A DNA stretch of 64,000 bases from Symbiodinium natans (lineage: Eukaryota; Sar; Dinophyceae; Suessiales; Symbiodiniaceae). The translations under genes and the position numbers were made by a program. Where the stretch lies: contig CAJNDS010002481.1 of the NCBI GenBank assembly GCA_905221605.1, forward strand, positions 82,501 through 146,500. The letters run 5' to 3'. The notes under the pieces were generated by a model. The model ran no database searches, was not told the origin of the DNA, and saw only the letters and a program-made list of their open reading frames with translations. The stretch's first letter is position 1. Every line of letters starts with the position of its first letter. Positions 56,660-64,000 of this stretch are shown piece after piece.

Positions 56660-59600
56660 ATGTCCCAGGCTGCAGAAAGTTCACAACTACCTCAAGCCCC
56701 AAACCCATTCAGCCCAGCACATGGAGCCCAATCTCCCGGATCTCCTTCCAATGTGCAGTGTGAAGCAGTGATGGACATGCTTGCTCGTGTTGTGACACAG
56801 AGTGCTGAGCAGACCCGCCAGATGCATGAGACGCTGGACCTGCTTGCGCGGCGAAATGTGAATGAGAATGGGATGTGGGCTAAGCTGATAAGCAAACCCG
56901 AGCAGTTCAAACCAAAGAATAGGGAGGAGGAATTGGTGCAGTTTCCGGATTGGGCCTGGAGCTTTAAACAATATCTTCGGGTGGTGAGTCCTTCCGCATG
57001 CACCTTGCTAGATGAGATTGAAGCGAATCCGAATGACATTTGCGACCATGACACAATGATGGATGAGGCTGTCGAGCATTCTCGACAGATGTACTCCCTA
57101 CTTGCTTCCCTTCTCCGCGAGAGGCCACAACAACTGCTTCGATCTGTTCCTGAAGGGAATGGATGTGAGACTTGGCGCCTCTTGGTCTCAACCCTTGCAC
57201 CCTCTTCGAAATCCCGTTCGCTTGCATTGTTAGGGGCAATTTCACAGTTTCCGTCTATGTCGGTGCAGAATGTGCATGAGCAAATCCTCAAACTTGAAGA
57301 GCTTTGCCGGAAGTACGAGCAGTCCTCCCACAAAGAAGTTGATCCAGAACTCAAGGCAGCAATCTTGGTGCGAGCTCTTCCGGCTAGCATCAAAACCCAC
57401 GTGTCGCTGCAGTGCAAGGAGGATGCTACGTGTGAGACAATTCGAGAGACAGTCCTTCGGTATGAGAGAACAACACAGAAATGGACGAGCCAGATTGTGT
57501 CGGGCGAAGATAGTTCAGCTCCCATGGAAGTGGATCGGGTGAAAGGTGATCCTTGGAGGAAAGGAGACAAGGGCAAAGGCAAGGGAGGAAAGGACAAAGT
57601 AAAAGGAAAAGGATATGGAGCATGGACTTCAGGAAAAGGTCATGGGTTCCACAAAGGACAAAGGAAAGGAGGAGGAGAGAAAGGAGATAAAGGAAAAGGG
57701 AAGAAAGGAGGAAAGGACAAAGGAAAAGGAAAAGGAACGGTGCCAGATGACACATGCAAGATTTGTGGGCGCAGAGGCCATTGGTCTCGAGAATGCTGGC
57801 AAAATCCCGCGAACAAGAGAAAGGTGAATCAGGTCAACAATGAGGCCTCAAACCTTGGGCCCCAGACTACCTCCTCAAGTGCAACCGCTACGGGGTCGGC
57901 AACCACCACGGGTTTAACAAAACCATCAAGCAGCAGTGCAAGCATCAAGCGAGTGTTCAACCTTGCAGATGATGAGAGTGTTCCGTTGTGCACTGTGTAC
58001 CAGCTTCATTGCGATGGCGAAGAAGAGAGAGAGGAAGAGAGCGAGTGGTGGTGTCGGTGTGTCACGGAGTACTTCGACATTTCAGACCCCGAAGACGAAA
58101 TCCAGGAAACCACGGATGATGTGTGGGAAAGCTTTGACATGACAGTCGATGATGCCCTTGAAGGTGATGAGGTGTGGATCAAGAACTTCGTTCGCATGGT
58201 TGATGATGATGAAGAGAGCCAAGGCAAAGAGTTAGGAGGCCAGTGTTGGGAGATTGTCTTGGATTCGGGCGCGGATGTCTCGGTGATGCCTGAGGCATGG
58301 CTGTCGAAGGGTAGTGAACCAGAAGCTTCCCAAAGAAATGTTCGCATGTGTGATGCTCAGGGAAGATCGATGCCCAATTTGGGAAGCCGGTTGGTGACAT
58401 TAGACCTTGGTCCCGCGTGCATCCAGGAGCAGTTCCATGCATCTTCGGTAGGTTCCCCACTTCTGAGCCTTGGGCGTCTGTTGAAGAAGGGTTGGTCCTT
58501 GGAGAGGAAGAACAATGTCCTGTGCTTGTGTTGTGAAGATGTGAGTGTGCCCGTGTCCTTCAAGAGAAATTCCCTCGTGGTGGAAGCATCAGTGTTCGCA
58601 GTCCGGGAGGCTTCCGATGTGAGTCCCAGGAACCCAGCCGAAAGAGTCCAACCGCTACAAGAAGGTCGTCGAACTTTCGCCCAGTTGAACTTCGATCCCG
58701 AAGAGTTAGCTGCTTCAGGAGAAGGGCAGGAAGATGCTGAGGGGCGAAAGTGGACCTTTGTTGCAGGAGGGGATCCAGTGTGCATTTCGGTTGGCCTCAA
58801 GTTTGTGAATCCATCTTCTCTCCTCAACTTGGGTGTTTGGAAGTACCGAACGACTTTGGTGAAAGTGGCTGGTCGGTGGGAACTCTTAGAGCTACAACAG
58901 AATGTGAACAACTTGTCGAGTTGCGATGAGTACCTTCCCGGCATTCTGTATGAATCGATGACGGTGACAGTGATGCAAAGGACCTTGCGATCGTTGGAAG
59001 CCACTGGGATAATCTTAGAAGAGACCCTGTCCCCAGCAAATGCCGAAGCGCCCAAGCCTGATGAAGGTGAAAAGGCCATCGAGACCTTGGGCGCCGAGAT
59101 CGGAATGCCTGATGATGCCAATCTGTCGGATCCCGAGCCGATGCCGGAGGTTGCGACCCCTGGTATTCAGTTGGAGAGACCGATTCCGGACAGCATTGAG
59201 ATAGAGGGTTTGAACTATGATGCCAACTCGTCGGCGGCCGATTTGAAGAAAGCGTGTAAGCATTTGGGTATTGGAGCAAGTGGTTCAAAGACCGTGCTCT
59301 ACAAGAGACTGGTAAGGCATTTGCACCGTAGACAAGCTGAAGGTGACCTGAGTCTTCAAGATGCAGCTCGGTTCCCTATCCGAGATCCAAGGCCTGAACC
59401 TTCAGCACCAAAACTGGCGTGCTTTGGAGAAGCCGTATACTTCGCATTGGCGAGTCCTCACGTCAAGAAGGGAAAGCCAAAATTCGTTAAAGGATTGTTC
59501 TTGGGCAAGACCCTCCAGAACGATATGTACATATGCGGGACGGCATTGGGGGTCTATGTGGCTTCGACAATCCGACGGTTGCCGCAAGATCAGGCATGGG

Positions 59601-60442
59601 GCAAAGTAGTCCTCAAGGAATTCCAAGGGAAGCCATGGAAGTATGGGTTGGTATCTGCAGGAACGAAGCTTGTCCCTGGTTTGAAAGATCGTCTTCCACA
59701 AAGTGTGGAGTCTTTGCCTCTACCTCTTCCCACTCCCGTTCCACTACCACAAGAAAGCCCTGGGGATGAGGCTGCCTCCGATCCCTCCGAGAGTTCTTCC
59801 GAGAGTTCGAAAACAAAGATGAGCAGTTCAGGAGGGGATGGGGTGTCGAAGGCAGGAGGGGATGAGCCAAGAGAAGAAGAAGAAGAAGAAGAAGAAGAAG
59901 AAGAAGAAGAAGAAGAAGAAGAAGAAGAAGAAGAAGAAGAAGAAAGAAGAAGAGGAAGGAAGAGAACCGCAGATGTTCCTGTAGAAGATGTAGATCCAGC
60001 TCGACCTGAAGCACCTCGAGAAGAAGAAGAGTCATTGCAAAGCGCACCGAGCCAAGGTACGAAGCGAGAGCATGGACAACTTCAAGCTCCCCCGCTGTAT
60101 GCAGGAGAGGCTCCAGTGAAGAAGGTGCGAGCTGTCCGGGTAGGCGAAGAAGAGTATCATGTCGGGGATGAAGATCTTGATGATTGGTTTGAGGGGCTTC
60201 AGTTTGATGCGAAATTCTTGGATGAAGATCTTCCAGATTTCAGTCCTGAAGAAGAAGGTCTTGAAAACTCACGGTCAGAGAATTCCGAAGCTGAGGGGCC
60301 ACCAATCCTCACCGAAGAGCAATTGGAGATAGTGGAAGAGGAGTCAAAAGCCACAGAGCTGAATCGGTTGCTGAGCATGGGAGTCTTGGTGGAAGTCCAG
60401 TACGAGCCCCCGTACGAGAAACCCTCAAAACCCAATATGTGA
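56660..60442 (+). CDS. element 2 gag, protease, SAP-like domain, integrase remnant
   Basis: The open frame begins with TTG at 56651; the first ATG is 56660 (MSQAAESSQLPQ). The gag core (FPDWAWSFKQYLRVV, LLRSVPEGNGCETWRLLV) is followed by a Gly/Lys-rich RNA-binding linker and the zinc knuckle CKICGRRGHWSREC (57754-57795). Protease: EIVLDSGADVSVMP (58250-58290). At 59210-59330 ADLKKACKHLGIGASGSKTV resembles a SAP DNA-binding domain. KPKFVKGLFLGKTLQNDMYI (about 59470) is the segment that normally follows the integrase core, but no HHCC finger or catalytic triad precedes it. A Glu run encoded by (GAA)n lies at 59873-59946. The start of reverse transcriptase is at the end (LNRLLSMGVLVEV), and the stop TGA falls inside that domain. 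Confidence 0.85.
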   Translation: MSQAAESSQLPQAPNPFSPAHGAQSPGSPSNVQCEAVMDMLARVVTQSAEQTRQMHETLDLLARRNVNENGMWAKLISKPEQFKPKNREEELVQFPDWAWSFKQYLRVVSPSACTLLDEIEANPNDICDHDTMMDEAVEHSRQMYSLLASLLRERPQQLLRSVPEGNGCETWRLLVSTLAPSSKSRSLALLGAISQFPSMSVQNVHEQILKLEELCRKYEQSSHKEVDPELKAAILVRALPASIKTHVSLQCKEDATCETIRETVLRYERTTQKWTSQIVSGEDSSAPMEVDRVKGDPWRKGDKGKGKGGKDKVKGKGYGAWTSGKGHGFHKGQRKGGGEKGDKGKGKKGGKDKGKGKGTVPDDTCKICGRRGHWSRECWQNPANKRKVNQVNNEASNLGPQTTSSSATATGSATTTGLTKPSSSSASIKRVFNLADDESVPLCTVYQLHCDGEEEREEESEWWCRCVTEYFDISDPEDEIQETTDDVWESFDMTVDDALEGDEVWIKNFVRMVDDDEESQGKELGGQCWEIVLDSGADVSVMPEAWLSKGSEPEASQRNVRMCDAQGRSMPNLGSRLVTLDLGPACIQEQFHASSVGSPLLSLGRLLKKGWSLERKNNVLCLCCEDVSVPVSFKRNSLVVEASVFAVREASDVSPRNPAERVQPLQEGRRTFAQLNFDPEELAASGEGQEDAEGRKWTFVAGGDPVCISVGLKFVNPSSLLNLGVWKYRTTLVKVAGRWELLELQQNVNNLSSCDEYLPGILYESMTVTVMQRTLRSLEATGIILEETLSPANAEAPKPDEGEKAIETLGAEIGMPDDANLSDPEPMPEVATPGIQLERPIPDSIEIEGLNYDANSSAADLKKACKHLGIGASGSKTVLYKRLVRHLHRRQAEGDLSLQDAARFPIRDPRPEPSAPKLACFGEAVYFALASPHVKKGKPKFVKGLFLGKTLQNDMYICGTALGVYVASTIRRLPQDQAWGKVVLKEFQGKPWKYGLVSAGTKLVPGLKDRLPQSVESLPLPLPTPVPLPQESPGDEAASDPSESSSESSKTKMSSSGGDGVSKAGGDEPREEEEEEEEEEEEEEEEEEEEEEEERRRGRKRTADVPVEDVDPARPEAPREEEESLQSAPSQGTKREHGQLQAPPLYAGEAPVKKVRAVRVGEEEYHVGDEDLDDWFEGLQFDAKFLDEDLPDFSPEEEGLENSRSENSEAEGPPILTEEQLEIVEEESKATELNRLLSMGVLVEVQYEPPYEKPSKPNM
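59873..59946 (+). repeat. (GAA)n within the coding region
   Basis: About 24 codons, nearly all Glu, inside the element 2 polyprotein. Confidence 0.95.
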
Positions 60443-62898
60443 TGGATTGGAGGTACAGAACCCGCAAGTGGATCCGACGGGCTAGATTGGTCTGTAAGGA
60501 ACTCAAAATTTGGAATCCATTCCGACAAGACACCTATTCCCCAGCGACATCCCCGTCGATGTTGAGGTTGCTTCCTCACCTCTTTACTTCCACACCTGGC
60601 TGGGAACTTCGAGCCTTTGATGTTAAAGATGCCTTGTTGATGGTACCCCAGAAAGAGACTTTGTACATCAGATTGAACGAGAAGACGTACAAGGTTTTGA
60701 AGTGCCTCCCGGGGCAACAGATCGCGCCGGTGTACTGGCACGAGCAACTGAGTGGTGATCTTCGCGAAGCTGGGATGGAGAGTAACCTTGCTTGCCCGGT
60801 AGTCTTTGGGGGTCCACAGAAAGGAACAACGATTCATGTGGATGATGGCTTGATGGGGGGAACCGCAAAGGCACTGGATGAGGTGACCAATGTCTTGAAA
60901 TCCAAGTATAAGTTGGAAGTTTCGGACCCTTTGCGCCGCCCAGGTGATCGACTTCGGTTCTTGAAGAGAACGTTCGAGGTGGTGGAAGAAGGACTGCAAA
61001 TCTCTGTGGATCCTAAGTATCTCGAGAAGGTCGTAGAGATCTTGGGGATCACTCGCCCAAGAAGTCGAAAGGTCCCTTCGACTCAAGAGATCCGAGCCAG
61101 TGATGATTCCCCACCATTGTCCCCGGCATCCGCGGTTCAGTATCGAGCAGCTTTAGGGTGTATCTTGTACATTGCCCCCGATCGACCTGATTGTCAGCAC
61201 ACAGTGAGCATGCTTGCAAGGGGAATGTCCAAACCAAGTGAACATCAAATGAAATGCCTGAAGTACTTGGCCGAATATTTGTACTCCACCCGGGATTATG
61301 CCCTCACCTTGAGATGGTCGTATCCAGGCCGAACCTTGCTTGATGAATCCCCGCGTGAAAGACCTGATGAAGTGCCGGAGGAAAATCCAGAACCTCGAGT
61401 ACGAATCCTGGAAGCCATCAGCGACTCAGACTGGGCAGGCAACAAAGACCGGAAAAGCTTGAGTGCTGGAGCATTGTTTTTGGACGGGAACCTGATGTTT
61501 TCCTACGCCCGAAGACAAGCCTCGATAAGCTTATCCTCTTGTGAAAGTGAGCTCATAGCATCGTCAAGTGCCATTGCGGAGGGTCTCTATCTCCGCAACA
61601 TCCTGAAAACCTTGTGCCCTGATGAAGTGCAGCTGGTGGCGAGGTTGGATTCATCTTCCGCCCGGGCCGTGATGGCCAAGGCGGGGGTCTCTCGACTGAG
61701 ACACCTGGACGTGAGACTCCTATGGGTCCAGGGTTTAGTTCAACGACAAGAAGTTCAGCTCAAGCCCATCAGCACTCCAGACAACCCCACGGACATCGGT
61801 ACGAAACCGCTCCATAGCGAAAGAATCCGATATTTGCTGACCTTGATGGGTTTTCGAAATCCGGATGGTGCTTTAAGTTCCAGTTCTGTAGCCAGGGTAC
61901 ACAGAGTTCGTTCGTCGTCTACTGCGCAACACAGTCAACTTTTGAGACTTTCAGCTTTTCTCCTTGCCATAGCCTTGAGCCGTGTAGTGAGCCCAATGGA
62001 AGAATCGTCGGAGTTTGAAGCGAGCGAACTTATGGAGAAGATCGTGGAAATGTTCATGTGCATGATGCTGCTGAGTTACCAAATCATGGAAAGGTTTGTG
62101 ATGGTCGGCAAGCTGATGTTGACCTCTGTTTCGAAAGAAAGCTTGGTGGTTGGAGTGGCATTGGTCATGCTGGTGTTGGGCATCGGCATTGGAGCGATAA
62201 CTGCGTCAACGAGAACTTCGTCTTCACCGAGAGCTACCTCACCGCGAGCTACGTCAACGAGAACTTCGTCTTCACCGAGAGCTACCTCACCGCGAGCTAC
62301 GTCAACGAGAACTTCGTCTTCACCGAGAGCTACCTCGCCGCGAGCTACTTCAGCGAGAACTTCGTCTTCACCGAGAGCTACCTCACCGCGAGCTACGTCA
62401 ACGAGAACTTCGTCTTCACCGAGAGCTACCTCACCGCGAGCTACTTCAGCGAGAACTTCGTCTTCACCGAGAGCTACCTCACCGAGAGCTACCTCACCGA
62501 GAACTTCGTCTTCATTGAGAGCTACCTCAGCTACGACAGCGTCTTCGGCAAACACTACTTCCGTGAATGAGGCGAATGTGCGAGAAGGGAGAGAGACAGC
62601 TTTGGAATCTCTTCGGCAACGTTCAGTGGCAAGGTCAAAGCAAAGGCAAGCTGTGAGAGACCAAAGAAAGCAGTTCGTGCAGTTTGCAGAGAAGTCACTG
62701 GCGCTGGAGGGCGAAAGGGACAGAGCTGCATGGATCGCTTCTTCATGGGGGGAGTGTTATCATCGTAGCCGACAATGCGAGGCCTTGTTGAAGGTCAAGC
62801 AAACAAGCTTAGTGACTGTGGAGGAAGCCTGGAATCGAGAGCTTGCGCCATGCAAGCTGTGTGAGCCAGAGCATTGGCGAATCTATGTGCTGGAGTAG
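60442..62898 (+). CDS. element 2 reverse transcriptase, RNase H and tail
   Basis: Begins MDWRYRTRKWIRRARLVCKE, the middle of the reverse transcriptase fingers, in the -1 frame relative to the upstream frame; the ATG overlaps the upstream TGA. Motifs: LRAFDVKDALLMVP (60610), CLPGQQIAPVYWHEQL and IHVDDGLMGG (60832; His replaces the usual Tyr). RNase H: ISDSDWAGNKDRKS (61420), SLSSCESELIASS, RLDSSSA and RLRHLDVRLLWV. The tail has a membrane helix (VVGVALVMLVLGIGIGAI), seven 48-base repeats (TSSSPRATSPRA units) and WGECYHRSRQC...APCKLC. The domain is split between two frames: a frameshift, or reinitiation at TGATG, would be needed. Confidence 0.85.
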   Translation: MDWRYRTRKWIRRARLVCKELKIWNPFRQDTYSPATSPSMLRLLPHLFTSTPGWELRAFDVKDALLMVPQKETLYIRLNEKTYKVLKCLPGQQIAPVYWHEQLSGDLREAGMESNLACPVVFGGPQKGTTIHVDDGLMGGTAKALDEVTNVLKSKYKLEVSDPLRRPGDRLRFLKRTFEVVEEGLQISVDPKYLEKVVEILGITRPRSRKVPSTQEIRASDDSPPLSPASAVQYRAALGCILYIAPDRPDCQHTVSMLARGMSKPSEHQMKCLKYLAEYLYSTRDYALTLRWSYPGRTLLDESPRERPDEVPEENPEPRVRILEAISDSDWAGNKDRKSLSAGALFLDGNLMFSYARRQASISLSSCESELIASSSAIAEGLYLRNILKTLCPDEVQLVARLDSSSARAVMAKAGVSRLRHLDVRLLWVQGLVQRQEVQLKPISTPDNPTDIGTKPLHSERIRYLLTLMGFRNPDGALSSSSVARVHRVRSSSTAQHSQLLRLSAFLLAIALSRVVSPMEESSEFEASELMEKIVEMFMCMMLLSYQIMERFVMVGKLMLTSVSKESLVVGVALVMLVLGIGIGAITASTRTSSSPRATSPRATSTRTSSSPRATSPRATSTRTSSSPRATSPRATSARTSSSPRATSPRATSTRTSSSPRATSPRATSARTSSSPRATSPRATSPRTSSSLRATSATTASSANTTSVNEANVREGRETALESLRQRSVARSKQRQAVRDQRKQFVQFAEKSLALEGERDRAAWIASSWGECYHRSRQCEALLKVKQTSLVTVEEAWNRELAPCKLCEPEHWRIYVLE
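62211..62545 (+). repeat. 48-bp repeat, seven units, in coding sequence
   Basis: GAGAACTTCG recurs at 62211, 62259, 62307, 62355, 62403, 62451 and 62499. Each unit is 16 codons rich in Ser, Arg and Thr, just after the membrane helix. Confidence 0.95.
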
Positions 62899-62931
62899 AA
62901 GAATGTGAACATGAGCTGCTGGTGGTGGCTT

Positions 62932-62958
62932 CGCTGCTGCTGCTGCTGCTGCTGCTGA
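62932..62958 (+). repeat. (CTG)n in element 2 3-prime region
   Basis: About nine CTG triplets, 35 bases after the pol stop codon. Confidence 0.95.
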
Positions 62959-63250
62959 GATGAATGCTGCAGTGAGCTTGTGCCACGTCGAGTACTGAGT
63001 ATGCATTTTGCAATCAGACAGAACCATGCAAGAGTAGATGTACATGTGCGTTGTGTTTGGTGTGTCGCTTTGGGTTAAACCCGAGAACCCGCTACACTAG
63101 GTAGAAATTTTCCTCGGGAAGTCAGGAAAGAAAACCTGGCGACTTTTGCCGTGTTTCAAGTGGAGAATTGGCAGTGCGAGCTCTAAAAGAGCCAGCAGAA
63201 AGTATGGTGGTATGCCTTTTGTATAGACTTCAAGGCATCCCAAGGAGGGG

Positions 63251-63351
63251 TGATAAACCCAAAATTTCCCATGTGCATAGAGTCTTTTGACCATTTTGTA
63301 TAGTTGAGAAACATGCTACGGACGAAGGCTTTTGGTTTAGAGAAAAGTCGC

Positions 63352-63352
<1 letters not shown>
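63251..63352 (+). repeat. element 2, 3-prime LTR
   Basis: Identical to the 5-prime LTR on reading; preceded by the purine tract AAGGAGGGG. Confidence 0.97.

Positions 63353-63357
<5 letters not shown>
63353..63357. repeat. element 2 target duplication, right
   Basis: GGGAG directly after the LTR, merging into the GA microsatellite. Confidence 0.9.

Positions 63358-63426
<69 letters not shown>
63353..63426 (+). repeat. (GA)n microsatellite
   Basis: About 35 GA copies; the target site of element 2 lay at its left edge. Confidence 0.97.
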
Positions 63427-63427
<1 letters not shown>

Positions 63428-64000
63428 CGCGCGCGCCGAAGGCGGCCGCAGCGTTTCAGCCCTCTCATTGTCCCGGCAAGGTCTCGTAGGCGTCCAACAA
63501 CAGAGAACGCCGAAGCTAAGAGGGCGACGAATGTTGTTTATGGCAAACGATTGTTTGGCACGGTCGTCCTGACCGCCCTGGAGCTAGCTTGCGGCGAGAG
63601 GACCTGAGGGGGTGGGCCCGTTCGTGACCGCTGAAAAGCCCGAACTCGCAAGTCAGGCGCTGGCCGGCTAGAGCTTGCAAGCTTTCAACGAACTAGAACT
63701 GTCCAGCGATCGTGCCGGCGCACGCGCACGCCGAGAGGCAGAGAGTCGGAGAGCATTGCACTTGTAATTTGGCGGGTCCAGAAGAATCGGCAACCTTGTG
63801 AAGCAACCAGCCCACATGGAATAGCAGCAGGCCGCGTCGCAGCCGGTGCACCCCGACACGGACGACGAGGTCGGAGTGCGTCCATGGCGCTATAAGGCAT
63901 TACTTACACCGTGCAAGTGGTTGCAGGTCCATCGAGTTGGAGGCTTGCGTCCCGGCCTACGTGGCCCGATGACGTTCTTTCAGAAAGAGCAAATGACTGC
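63427..64000. other. GC-rich end, nothing recognised
   Basis: Even composition, short frames on both strands, no recognisable gene or repeat. Confidence 0.5.

Larger units (their letters stand above)
55727..63352 (+). mobile_element. element 2: Ty1/copia-type LTR element lacking an integrase core
   Basis: A 7,626-base element with identical 102-base LTRs starting TG and ending CA, and a perfect 5-base target duplication GGGAG (55722-55726 and 63353-63357) in a GA-rich microsatellite. Coding order is gag,, zinc knuckle, protease, SAP-like domain, integrase carboxy-terminal remnant, reverse transcriptase, RNase H, repeats, Cys/His module. The integrase zinc finger and catalytic triad are missing, so this copy probably moves only with integrase supplied by a relative. 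Identical LTRs show that it inserted recently. Confidence 0.95.

Overview
The window looks like nuclear DNA of a dinoflagellate, probably Symbiodiniaceae or a relative. Evidence: telomere-type TTTAGGG/CCCTAAA words scattered through introns, splice donors that are mostly GC with some GT and GA, two Ty1/copia-type elements with dinoflagellate-like architecture, a dinoflagellate spliced-leader-like 12-mer in one LTR, and a block of dinoflagellate-type mitochondrial DNA (cob, cox3).

Main result: the apparently non-coding, telomere-repeat-filled first 46.6 kb is one gene. Reading short GC-rich islands between the repeats gives, in order and on the + strand, the middle of clathrin heavy chain, roughly residues 530 to 1220 of a protein of about 1,700. 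I place 45 exons of 27 to 78 bases from 105 to 46641. No single long reading frame shows this; it appears only when the islands are joined through AG acceptors and GC/GT/GA donors. The amino-terminal part lies before the window. The last ~450 residues were not found.

Layout: 1-19187, exons 1-32 with small introns of telomere words, microsatellites and homopolymers. 19188-24331, a 5.1-kb intron with AT-rich tandem repeats, a fold-back inverted repeat and a 174/176-bp satellite. 24332-27406, exons 33-38. 27407-38969, an 11.6-kb intron holding a complete LTR element (element 1, 28449-38320, identical 220-bp LTRs, CCCTA target duplication in a telomere array). 38970-46641, exons 39-43 and two later exons. 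46642-51289, telomere words, microsatellites and unassigned sequence. 51290-53545, a mitochondrial insert. 53546-55721, GC-rich sequence without a recognised gene. 55727-63352, a second LTR element (element 2, identical 102-bp LTRs, GGGAG duplication). 63353-64000, a GA microsatellite and unassigned sequence.

Element 1 carries, besides gag, protease, integrase, reverse transcriptase and RNase H, a DNA-cytosine-methyltransferase-like domain before the integrase and a TET/JBP-like 2-oxoglutarate/Fe(II) dioxygenase domain between integrase and reverse transcriptase: a possible DNA-modification writer and eraser on one mobile element. Element 2 has a SAP-like domain but no visible integrase core. 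Both polyproteins end in a membrane helix followed by a C-x-H-x4-C ... C-x2-C module. All homology statements come from reading motifs by eye; no database search was run.
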